Part shown: positions 5,336 through 11,894 of the stretch, piece after piece
Layout: each line of letters starts with the position of its first letter
How positions within the stretch are numbered: the stretch's first letter is position 1
Assembly: GCA_007133145.1 (NCBI GenBank)
Contig: SLNF01000227.1
Span: 1-14,327 of the forward strand
DNA length: 14,327 nucleotides
Origin: Nitriliruptorales bacterium
GTDB lineage: Bacteria > Actinomycetota > Nitriliruptoria > Euzebyales > Egibacteraceae
Direction of reading: 5' to 3'
Made by a program: the position numbers and the translations under genes
Notes under the pieces: generated by a model
Told to the model about the DNA's origin: nothing
Seen by the model: the letters and a program-made list of their open reading frames with translations, nothing else
The model's database searches: none

Positions 5336-7047
5336 CAGACGAACGTCACCCCCAGCACGACGACGGCGGTGGCGATCATGACCGCACCGACCATCCACGT
5401 CGGGTAGACCGGCGAGTCCGACGAGGCGCGGGCCTCCTTGACCATCGGCAGCTGCCCGACGACCTCGGCGACGCCGGAGGCCACCCGCGTGCGCAGCGGC
5501 GGGTGGGGCGCGAGGCCGGGGGCGGGCTCTGGCGCACGTTCGGGTCGCAGCCCGCGCACCCACGCGGCGACGCGGAAGGGGGCGACGCGGTAGAGCCAGT
5601 CGGTGTCAAGGGAGAGCTTCCGCTCCGCGTCGACCTTCGCGAGCATGAGGAGGAAGCCGAGCGCGGTGAAGAAGAGGATCTGCGACGTCTCGACGACCTT
5701 GGCGGCCGCGTAGGGGTTGTAGTCCACCGGGAACGGCATGAGGTCGTAGAGCAGCGCCGGGAACAGCCCGAGGACGGTGTTGGCGAGCGCGGCGAGAGCC
5801 ATGCCGGCGTACATCGTCGCGGGGATCGGCTTGGGCACAAGCCCCCGGTCGGGGCCGAAGAAGGTGTTGTAGGGCAGCTTGAGCCCGGTGTGGAGGAACG
5901 TGCCGACCGAGGCGAGCTTGAGGAGGAGGAGCACGAGGGTGCGACCGTCGACGGAGGCCGCCTCGACGACGAGCTCCTTGGAGATGAACCCGCTGAACAG
6001 CGGGAAGCTCGAGATCGACACCGCACCGATCATGTAGAGGATGAGCACCCAACGGAGCTTCTTCGTCAGCCCACCGAGCTCGGAGCCGCGGGACTCCCCG
6101 ACGGCGTAGAGCACCGCGCCTGCGCCCATGAGCAACAGGCCCTTGTAGAGGATGTGGGCGAAGGCGTGGGCGGTCGCACCGTTGATCGCGAGCTCGGTGC
6201 CGATGCCGACCGCGGCGACCATGTAGCCGACCTGGCTGATGATGTGGTAGCCGAGCAGGCGGCGGATGTCGTTCTCGAGCACGGCGTAGACGACACCGTA
6301 GAGCGCCATCGCGACCCCGAGCCAGACGAGGAGCTCGACGCCGGGGAACCCGCGAGCCAGGGCGTAGACCGAGGCCTTCGTCGTGTAGGCCGAGAGGAAC
6401 ACCGTGCCGGCCACCGTGCCCATCGGGTAGCCGTCAGGCAGCCAGGCATGCAGCGGCGGCACCGCCGCCGAGAGCAGGAAGCCCACCATGATGAGCACGG
6501 TCGCCGGTGCGAGCTCGAAGGCGGTGAAGGCGAGCGAGCCGCTCAGCGCGTAGTGCCAGATGACCCCGGCGAGCAGGATCTTGCCCCCGGCGAGTTGCAC
6601 GTAGAGGTAGCGCTTGCCCGCGCGCCCGGCCTCCTCGGTCCCGCGGGCCCAGATGAGGAAGACGCTCGCGAGGGCCTTGATCTCCCAGAACAGGAAGAGG
6701 CTGAGCAGGTCGCCGGCGAAGACGACGCCGAGGGCGCTGCCGGCGTACATCGTCGCCGCCACACGCTCGGTCGTGCCCATGATCTGGAAGCCGTAGACCG
6801 CGCCGAGGAACGCCGCCAGGCAGAAGACGTAGCCGAACGCGAGGCTCAAGGCGTCGACCTTCAGCGGCTCGAGCGTGAAGCCGTAGAACTCGACGGCGAG
6901 GACGTCGCCGGGACTCAGGCTCGTGACCTGGGCGAAGGCGAGCACGGGCAGGGCGAGCATGAGCATCGCGCCGAGGCGGCCGCGTACGCCCATGAGCGCG
7001 AGGGCGCCGACGAGGAGGATCGCTGCGGGCGGCAGGAGGTCAACCAT
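5335..7047 (-). CDS. MrpD-like proton-pump subunit, 570 aa, lacking the TM7 lysine
   Basis: This large NuoL/M/N-family membrane protein is the type often annotated 'Na+/H+ antiporter subunit D' of about 560-580 residues. Seen are Glu122 in LFLFWEIKALAS (TM5), the loop PPLHAWLPDGYPMGTVAGTVF (198-218), Lys224 in SAYTTKASVYALARGFPG (TM8), His294/His298/Lys302, and Lys357 in FSGFISKELVVEA (TM12). The TM7 position usually held by Lys, just before the PLH motif, is Ser193 (LLSAAVPPLH; codon TCG). A hydrophilic insert (about 485-550, with LDTDWLYR) precedes a last helix. ATG at 7047 is preferred over 7062 because GGAGG lies 6 nt upstream; it overlaps the previous stop by 8 nt. It is the second pump of operon 1. 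Confidence 0.9.
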   Translation of the reverse strand: MVDLLPPAAILLVGALALMGVRGRLGAMLMLALPVLAFAQVTSLSPGDVLAVEFYGFTLEPLKVDALSLAFGYVFCLAAFLGAVYGFQIMGTTERVAATMYAGSALGVVFAGDLLSLFLFWEIKALASVFLIWARGTEEAGRAGKRYLYVQLAGGKILLAGVIWHYALSGSLAFTAFELAPATVLIMVGFLLSAAVPPLHAWLPDGYPMGTVAGTVFLSAYTTKASVYALARGFPGVELLVWLGVAMALYGVVYAVLENDIRRLLGYHIISQVGYMVAAVGIGTELAINGATAHAFAHILYKGLLLMGAGAVLYAVGESRGSELGGLTKKLRWVLILYMIGAVSISSFPLFSGFISKELVVEAASVDGRTLVLLLLKLASVGTFLHTGLKLPYNTFFGPDRGLVPKPIPATMYAGMALAALANTVLGLFPALLYDLMPFPVDYNPYAAAKVVETSQILFFTALGFLLMLAKVDAERKLSLDTDWLYRVAPFRVAAWVRGLRPERAPEPAPGLAPHPPLRTRVASGVAEVVGQLPMVKEARASSDSPVYPTWMVGAVMIATAVVVLGVTFV

Positions 7048-7303
7048 GCTCCGCCTCCGCATCGTGCACGGCTGGGCCCGACTCGCCGCCGCGCAAGGCG
7101 CGCTCCCGCTCGTAGTAGTCCTCAGGTCGCTGGAGCCAGACCTTGCCGAGCCACTTGGACACGACGATGATCCCGACGCAGCCGCCGAGACCGAGCAGCA
7201 CCGCCCGGCCGGTCGGCAGGCCGACGAGCAGGTCGATACCCACCCCGACGAGGAGGGCGACCGTCGCGATCGCGATCGCGCGCGGCAGGGTCATCGGCGT
7301 CAT
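7040..7303 (-). CDS. Small two-helix membrane protein of unknown function inside operon 1
   Basis: I do not recognise this 87-residue protein. Residues about 8-28 and 33-49 are hydrophobic helices (AIAIATVALLVGVGIDLLVG and VLLGLGGCVGIIVV) separated by LPTGR, followed by SKWLGKVWLQRPEDYYERER and a charged tail rich in Glu, Gly and His. It starts at ATG 7303 in an ATGA overlap with the pump gene upstream (a second ATG at 7294 is possible) and overlaps the next pump gene by 8 nt, so it is locked into the operon. It does not carry MrpC, MrpF, MrpG or MbhE motifs. An accessory or assembly subunit joining the two extra pump proteins is a reasonable guess. Confidence 0.8.
   Translation of the reverse strand: MTPMTLPRAIAIATVALLVGVGIDLLVGLPTGRAVLLGLGGCVGIIVVSKWLGKVWLQRPEDYYERERALRGGESGPAVHDAEAEHG
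7054..7058 (-). promoter_or_regulatory. Shine-Dalgarno deciding the start of the 570-aa pump gene
   Basis: The minus strand reads GGAGG, then six bases, then ATG at 7047. It lies inside the open frame starting at 7062, so it argues for the shorter start (MVDLLPPAA), which also places the first helix at the N-terminus. Confidence 0.6.
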
Positions 7304-8745
7304 GGCGCACCCCCGACGACGCCCGCGGAGACGCCCTCGGCGATCTCGAAGAACCCGAGGACGTCGCCGAGGCCGAGGGCGAGGCCGAGCGCCGCGGTGA
7401 TGACGAGCGGCACGACCATGAGGGGGGTGGCGTCACCGCGGGGCGCGCCCTCGGGCGGCGAACGGAAGAACGCCCGGTGGACGATCGGGAAGAGGTAGCC
7501 GGCGGTGAACAGCCCGCTGCCGAGCAGGATGAGCCCGAGGACGACGTCGCCGGCCTCGAAGGCCCCGTCGACGAGGAACCACTTGCTCATGAAGCCGCCC
7601 ATCGGCGGCAGCCCCGCGAGCCCCACGGAGGCCACGGCGAAGGCCGACATCGTGTACGGCATGCGGTGACCCACGCCGTCGAGGTCGCGCACGCGGTCGA
7701 GGTGCGCCTGGACGTGCAGCGCGCCGGCGGCGAAGAACAGCGTGATCTTCAGCGTCGCGTGGTTGGCGATGTGGAGCATCGCCCCTGTCCATGCCTCGGC
7801 GGCGAGGATCGAGAGCCCGAGGATGATGTAGGAGAGGTGGGCGATCGTCGAGAAGGCGAGCCGGCGCTTGAGGTTGTCCTGGAAGAGTGCGATCGCGGAG
7901 GCCACGACGATGGTGATCGCCGCGAGCGCGGCGAGCGCCGCGGTGGCACCGACCTCGGCGAGCGCGGCCGGCCCGAGAACGAAGCCGATGGCCCGGGCGA
8001 AGCCGAAGACGCCGGCCTTGACGACCGCGACGGCGTGCAGCAGCGCCGAGACCGGGGTCGGCGCGACCATCGCCGACGGCAGCCAGGCGTGCAGCGGCAT
8101 GATGCCGGACTTCGTGCCGAAGCCCAACGCCATGAGGGCGAACACCGCGACGAGCATGCCGTCGGAGAGCCCTGCGGCGGCGAAGCCGCCCGGGGTGAAC
8201 GCGAGAGTGCCGACCTGGGCGTAGACGATCGCGACGGCGAGCAGGAGCGCGACCCCGCCGGTCAGCAGGTAGCTGAGGTAGCGCCGGCCCGCGGCGATGG
8301 CCTCGTCGTTCTCCTTGTGGACCACCAGCGGGTAGGTCGCGACGGTGAGCAACTCGTAGAAGACGAGGAAGGTGAAGAGGTCGGCGGCGAGGGCGATGCC
8401 GAAGGCCGAGGCGAGGCAGACCGCGAAGCTCGCGAAGAAGCGCGTCTGCTTCTTCGCGCCCTCACCCCGCAGGTACCCGACGCTGTAGAACGTCGCGAGG
8501 ATCCACAGCGCCGAGGCGGTGAGGGCGAAGAGCATCCCCAGGCCGTCGGCGCGCAGCCCGAAGGAGACGCCCGGGACGAGTTCGAGCAGGGTGACCTCGT
8601 GCGGCCGCCCCTCGCGCAGCCCCGGCACCATCGCGAGCATCACGCCGAAGGTCGTGACCGCCCCGATCACCGACGCGGTCTCCCGCACGTTCGGCCACTT
8701 GCCGAGCAGCACGACGAGCACCGCAACGACGAGGGGCAGCGTCAC
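7300..8745 (-). CDS. NuoL/MrpA-type pump subunit without the MrpA C-terminal domains, first gene of operon 1
   Basis: This NuoL/M/N-family proton-pump protein is 481 residues from the GTG at 8745. Key residues are Glu131 in FLVFYELLTVATYPL (TM5), Lys212 in FGTKSGIMPLHAWLPSAMV (TM7), His237/Lys243 in SALLHAVAVVKAGVF (TM8), His325/His329/Lys333 and Lys388 in GFMSKWFLVDG (TM12). The AMVAPTPVSALLHA motif places it with MrpA and NuoL rather than MrpD. It ends about 300 residues before a full MrpA would; the missing MbhD-E part is a separate gene at 3563-4105. The start is uncertain: the frame is open back to a stop at 8800-8802, and the extra residues PSLLPLAAV would complete the first helix, but no ATG/GTG/TTG lies there, only CTG (8763, 8760) and ATC (8781). 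No clear Shine-Dalgarno precedes the GTG. Confidence 0.9.
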   Translation of the reverse strand: MTLPLVVAVLVVLLGKWPNVRETASVIGAVTTFGVMLAMVPGLREGRPHEVTLLELVPGVSFGLRADGLGMLFALTASALWILATFYSVGYLRGEGAKKQTRFFASFAVCLASAFGIALAADLFTFLVFYELLTVATYPLVVHKENDEAIAAGRRYLSYLLTGGVALLLAVAIVYAQVGTLAFTPGGFAAAGLSDGMLVAVFALMALGFGTKSGIMPLHAWLPSAMVAPTPVSALLHAVAVVKAGVFGFARAIGFVLGPAALAEVGATAALAALAAITIVVASAIALFQDNLKRRLAFSTIAHLSYIILGLSILAAEAWTGAMLHIANHATLKITLFFAAGALHVQAHLDRVRDLDGVGHRMPYTMSAFAVASVGLAGLPPMGGFMSKWFLVDGAFEAGDVVLGLILLGSGLFTAGYLFPIVHRAFFRSPPEGAPRGDATPLMVVPLVITAALGLALGLGDVLGFFEIAEGVSAGVVGGAP

Positions 8746-8872
8746 GGCGGCGAGCGGCAGCAGCGAGGGCGTGGCGTCGATGGGCGTCGTCCGGTGAGGT
8801 CAGGTCGGTCAGGCCCCGCGGCCGTGGGCCTCGGCGCGGGCGACCGGGGCGCAGGCTCGGGGAGTCGGGGTG

Positions 8873-8901
8873 AGCCTACCGTCAGCGATGCCCGGACCCA
8901 A
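8873..8901 (-). promoter_or_regulatory. Candidate promoter of operon 1
   Basis: The minus strand has TTGGGT (8901 to 8896), exactly 17 bp, and TAGGCT (8878 to 8873). TAGGCT fits the TANNNT -10 of actinobacterial housekeeping sigma factors and the spacing is ideal. It lies between the terminator-like hairpin of operon 2 and the first gene of operon 1. It would leave a leader of about 120 nt before GTG 8745. Confidence 0.55.
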
Positions 8902-8942
8902 AGTCAGGGCGTGGCCGGGACCCCCGGACGACGTGGCCCCGC

Positions 8943-8961
8943 GGCGGCCCGATGGGCCGCC
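8943..8961 (-). terminator. Terminator-like hairpin after operon 2
   Basis: GGCGGCCC (8943-8950), loop GAT, GGGCCGCC (8954-8961): a perfect 8-bp stem with a 3-nt loop, 7 nt past the mrpG stop. A second small hairpin CCGGG-ACC-CCCGG lies at 8915-8927. There is no U-tract, so read-through into operon 1 is possible. Confidence 0.5.
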
Positions 8962-8968
8962 ACGCCGG

Positions 8969-9373
8969 TCAGGGTGAGCCCTCGTTGCGGTCGTCGAAGG
9001 GGCCGCCCCGCCCGGCTTCGCGGCGCCAGGCCATGCGCTGGCGCTCGTAGGGGTAGAAGCGGCGGTAATCGTCGAGGACCGTGCCCCCCCACAGCGGCGC
9101 GCCGGAGCGGTAGGCCGCCCGGCCGATGAGATGGCCGGCCAGTGGCGCGCTCGCGATCTGCAGCGCGATCGCGAGCCCGACCTTGACGACGGCGTTGGGC
9201 GTGCCGATGGCGATGCCGACCCCGAGGAGGATCATCCCGGCGCCGAGACCGGTGCCCTTCGTCGCCGCGCTCGAGCGCGTGAGCGTGTCGGGCATGCGCA
9301 GCACGCCGAGGCCGGCGATGAGCATGACGAGCACACCGGCGAAGATGAGGACGGCGGCGATGACGGCCCTCAT
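8969..9373 (-). CDS. mrpG: Mrp-type antiporter subunit MrpG, operon 2
   Basis: This 134-residue protein of the MrpG/PhaG family has three predicted helices in the first about 90 residues. The family motif GVLRMPDTLTRSSAATKGTGLG sits at about residues 23-44, after helix 1, where the operon 1 copy has LPDLYTRTHA. The C-terminal part (about 92-134) is a long hydrophilic extension rich in Arg, Tyr and Asp (DDYRRFYPYERQRMAWRRE) not present in the operon 1 copy. ATG at 9373 overlaps the mrpF stop (ATGA). It is the last gene of operon 2 and is followed by a hairpin. Confidence 0.92.
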   Translation of the reverse strand: MRAVIAAVLIFAGVLVMLIAGLGVLRMPDTLTRSSAATKGTGLGAGMILLGVGIAIGTPNAVVKVGLAIALQIASAPLAGHLIGRAAYRSGAPLWGGTVLDDYRRFYPYERQRMAWRREAGRGGPFDDRNEGSP

Positions 9374-9648
9374 GAGGTGCGCGCCGTGACGAGGGCCGCG
9401 AGTGCGACGGTGGCGAGGAAGCCGAGCAACGAGGCGACGAGGACGACGTCGAGGAAGGCCTCCGAGCCGCTGCGCAGCGCGAGGAGCGCGAAGGAGGACA
9501 CGACGGCGAAGAAGCAGACGTCGGCGGCGATGGCCCGGTCGGCGGTGGTGGGGCCGAGCACGCCACGCAGCATGCCGAGGAGGAAGGCGACCGCGAGGCC
9601 GAGCAGGGCGAGGTCGATGACGGGGCCGTCGAGGAGGGTCGAGGTCAT
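9370..9648 (-). CDS. mrpF: Mrp-type antiporter subunit MrpF, operon 2
   Basis: This 92-residue protein with three helices is the normal size for MrpF. The motif GPTTADRAIAADV holds the conserved Asp37 (operon 1 copy: GPTVFDR). Helix 1 is LALLGLAVAFLLGMLRG, and the last helix ends in LVTARTS. The start ATG at 9648 is set by AAGGAG seven nt upstream (9656-9661); longer in-frame starts would lie inside mrpE. It overlaps the stop of a nine-codon mini-ORF rather than mrpE itself, and its own stop overlaps mrpG (ATGA). Confidence 0.92.
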   Translation of the reverse strand: MTSTLLDGPVIDLALLGLAVAFLLGMLRGVLGPTTADRAIAADVCFFAVVSSFALLALRSGSEAFLDVVLVASLLGFLATVALAALVTARTS

Positions 9649-9674
9649 CGCGGCGCTCCTTGGTCGATGGTCAT
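9645..9674 (-). other. Nine-codon mini-ORF bridging mrpE and mrpF
   Basis: ATG at 9674 overlaps the mrpE stop (ATGA), encodes MTIDQGAPR and stops at 9645-9647, overlapping the mrpF ATG at 9648 (ATGA). The mrpF Shine-Dalgarno AAGGAG (9656-9661) lies inside it. It could carry terminating ribosomes from mrpE to mrpF, or be an accident of the 26-nt intergenic spacer. It has no Shine-Dalgarno of its own that I can see. Confidence 0.25.
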
Positions 9675-10006
9675 CGCAGGGCCCAGAGCAGGCGGCGCTC
9701 GAGATCGGCGATCTCGGCCTCGAGCGCCTCGCGTGAGTCGATGAAGAGGGCGTGGACGTAGAGCGCGGCCCCATCGAGGGAGACCTCGAGGGTGAGCGTG
9801 CCCGGTGTGAGGGAGATCGCGTTCGCGAGGAGCATCGTCTCCCAGTTCGTCGCGGTGTGGATCGGCACCCGCAGGATGCCGGCGCGCATCGCGTAGCCGG
9901 GCGTGACGACCTCCCAGGCCACACGCAGGTTGGCCTGCACGAAGGCCGCAAAGAAGTAGACCCCGAAGACCGGGACCCGCACGAGTCGACGCAACCAGAC
10001 GCTCAT
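9671..10006 (-). CDS. mrpE: Mrp-type antiporter subunit MrpE, operon 2 (short form)
   Basis: This 111-residue protein carries the MrpE signature ANAISLTPGTLTLEV at 61-75, followed by YVHALFIDSREALEAEIADLERR. The only hydrophobic helix is about residues 9-30 (VRVPVFGVYFFAAFVQANLRV). The usual about 160-residue MrpE, and the 201-residue operon 1 copy, have a further helix pair in front. No upstream extension is plausible: the ATG at 10006 overlaps the mrpD stop (ATGA), and the frame upstream codes no hydrophobic sequence. It therefore looks like a natural short form without the first helical hairpin, not a mis-called start. Confidence 0.9.
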   Translation of the reverse strand: MSVWLRRLVRVPVFGVYFFAAFVQANLRVAWEVVTPGYAMRAGILRVPIHTATNWETMLLANAISLTPGTLTLEVSLDGAALYVHALFIDSREALEAEIADLERRLLWALR

Positions 10007-11547
10007 CGCCCCCGCACCGCCTCGAGGTAGGCGGTCGGGTCGAGCAGTCCTGCCGCAGCCGGCTCGGCGAGAAGCACGAGGAGCTGCGCGCCGAAGCCGA
10101 GGAGGATCGTCGCCACCCCGACGACGAGCGAGGGCAGGGCGAGCGCACGCACCCGCGGCGGGGTGAAGACCACTGGCGGTGGCTGGGGGATGCCGTCGAC
10201 GACGCGCGGCAGTCGCGCGCGGTCGGGATCGCCCTCGGTGCCGGCCTCGGCGGCGACCGCCGGGCTCGGCTCGCCCCAGAAGACCCCGTTCCAGATCTTC
10301 ATCATCGACATGAGCGTGAAGAAGCTCACCACGACCGCGACGCCACCGACGACGTAGTGCGCGCCTTCGAACGAGGCGCGGATGAGCATGAACTTGCCCA
10401 CGAAGCCCGACGTGGGCGGCACCCCGGCGAGGGCGAGCGCCGGCAGGAGGAAGCCGATCGCCACCGCCGGACGGGTGCGCAGCATCCCGCCGAGCTGGCT
10501 CAGCCGACCGGTCCCGGTCACCGTCTCGACGGTGCCCGCGGCGAGGAAGAGCGCGCCCTTCACCGCGATGTACTGCAGGAGGTAGACGATGCCGGCGGTG
10601 ATCCCCGCGAGGCTCCACAGCCCGAGCGGCAGGACGAGGTAGCCGACCTGGCTCACCATGTGGAAGGCGAGGATCGCCCGCATGTCGCCCTTGCCGACCG
10701 CCCCGAGGACGCCGACGAGCATCGTGATCCCCGCGACGACGAGCAGGAGCAGCGACCAGCGGGGATCCCCGTCGTAGACGACGCTGTAGAGCCGGAAGAG
10801 CGCGTAGACGCCGACCTTGGTGAGCAGGCCGCTGAAGAGCGCGGTGACCGCCGGGCCGGCGCAGACGTAGGCGCGCGGCAGCCAGCCGTGCAGCGGCACG
10901 AGGCTCGCCTTGACCCCGATGGCGATGGCGATGACGCCGGCCGCCACCGCGGCGCCGGGGTCCGCGGCTGCGGCGTGGAGCTCACCGAGGTTGACGGTGC
11001 CGACCCGACCGTAGAGCAGCGCGAGGCCGAGGAGGAAGGCGGTCGAGGCGAGGAGGTTGGTCATGACGTAGATCGCCCCGGCGCGCTCCTGCGCGCGACC
11101 AGCGCGCAACGTGAGGAGGACGTAGGAGGCGATGAGCATGACCTCGAAGGTCACGAAGAGGTTGAAGAGGTCGGCGGTGAGGAACGAGGCGAAGACCCCG
11201 GTGACGAGGACGCCGACGAGCGGGTGGAACTGCACGTGGTGGTCCTCGCCGCGCAGCATCGCGAACACCACCGCGATGAGGGCGACGAGCGCCGTCGTCG
11301 TGAGGAGCAGCGCGGCGAAGCGGTCGACGACGAAGGGGATGGCGATGCCGACCGGCCAGCCACCGACCTGCGTGGCGTGCACCGCGCCGCCCCCGGTCTC
11401 GACGACGAGTGCGACCCCGATCGCCACGCTCGCGGAGAGCGTGACGAGGCTGATCACCTGCTGGACGTGGTAGTGCCGCCGGGCGAGCAGCGCCACGACC
11501 GCCCCGAGCAACGGCAGCCAGAAGGGCGCGGTGAGCAGCGTGCTCAT
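10003..11547 (-). CDS. mrpD: Mrp-type antiporter subunit MrpD, operon 2
   Basis: This 514-residue NuoL/M/N-family pump subunit has the usual MrpD length. Glu135 in FNLFVTFEVMLIASYVLL (TM5), Lys213 in AIGVKASLVPLHGWLPRAY (TM7), Lys244 in SGLLTKVGVYALFRLY (TM8) and Lys385 in GFVGKFMLIRASF (TM12) are all present. AGPAVTALFSGLLTKVGVYAL is a classic MrpD segment. In the helix that usually reads H-X3-K or H-X3-H-X3-K, the two positions before Lys330 are tyrosines (Tyr322, Tyr326). A Pro/Glu-rich cytoplasmic loop (about 425-465) precedes the last helix. ATG at 11547 overlaps the mrpC stop (ATGA). Confidence 0.94.
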   Translation of the reverse strand: MSTLLTAPFWLPLLGAVVALLARRHYHVQQVISLVTLSASVAIGVALVVETGGGAVHATQVGGWPVGIAIPFVVDRFAALLLTTTALVALIAVVFAMLRGEDHHVQFHPLVGVLVTGVFASFLTADLFNLFVTFEVMLIASYVLLTLRAGRAQERAGAIYVMTNLLASTAFLLGLALLYGRVGTVNLGELHAAAADPGAAVAAGVIAIAIGVKASLVPLHGWLPRAYVCAGPAVTALFSGLLTKVGVYALFRLYSVVYDGDPRWSLLLLVVAGITMLVGVLGAVGKGDMRAILAFHMVSQVGYLVLPLGLWSLAGITAGIVYLLQYIAVKGALFLAAGTVETVTGTGRLSQLGGMLRTRPAVAIGFLLPALALAGVPPTSGFVGKFMLIRASFEGAHYVVGGVAVVVSFFTLMSMMKIWNGVFWGEPSPAVAAEAGTEGDPDRARLPRVVDGIPQPPPVVFTPPRVRALALPSLVVGVATILLGFGAQLLVLLAEPAAAGLLDPTAYLEAVRGR

Positions 11548-11894
11548 GCCGGATCGTCCTCGGGCTCGTGCCCGCCGGGCCGTTCGATGTCCCCGCCGCG
11601 CAGCACGACGATGCCGCGGGCGGCGAGGGCGAGGAGGAAGGCGGTGACGCCGAAGGAGATCACGATCGCGGTGAGCGCGAAGGCCTGCGGCAGCGGGTCG
11701 GCGGGCTGCGCGGCGACCCCCTCCTGGCCGAGGATCGCCACCCCGCGGCGGCTGACGCCGCCGGCGGCCATGAGCAAGGTCGTCGCAGCGTGCCCGAGGA
11801 GGACGAAGCCGAGGACGGCCCGCACGAGGCCCCGCTGGAGGATGAGGAACGTCCCCGCGGTGGCGAGGAGGCCGACCATGATCGCGGAGGTCAT
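11544..11894 (-). CDS. mrpC: Mrp-type antiporter subunit MrpC, operon 2
   Basis: This 116-residue NuoK-like subunit has three helices (about 4-19, 27-45 and 71-93). The family segment DPLPQAFALTAIVISFG lies at 66-82, and GFVLLGHAATTLLMAAGG forms helix 2. The length is typical of MrpC. It ends in a short acidic tail (GGHEPEDDPA). ATG at 11894 overlaps the mrpB stop and the gene's own stop overlaps mrpD, both as ATGA. It sits between the MrpA and MrpD pumps in the complex. Confidence 0.94.
   Translation of the reverse strand: MTSAIMVGLLATAGTFLILQRGLVRAVLGFVLLGHAATTLLMAAGGVSRRGVAILGQEGVAAQPADPLPQAFALTAIVISFGVTAFLLALAARGIVVLRGGDIERPGGHEPEDDPA

Noticed and set aside
1197..8745. Operon 1 as respiratory complex I or a hydrogenase operon
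   Set aside because: Only antiporter-type membrane subunits are present; MrpE, MrpF, MrpG and MrpB have no complex I counterparts in that role, and no redox subunit is encoded.
8801..8968. Small RNA or riboswitch in the gap between the operons
   Set aside because: Several short GC hairpins and a 7-bp repeat are present, but they match no riboswitch core I know and are explained by terminator, promoter and leader.
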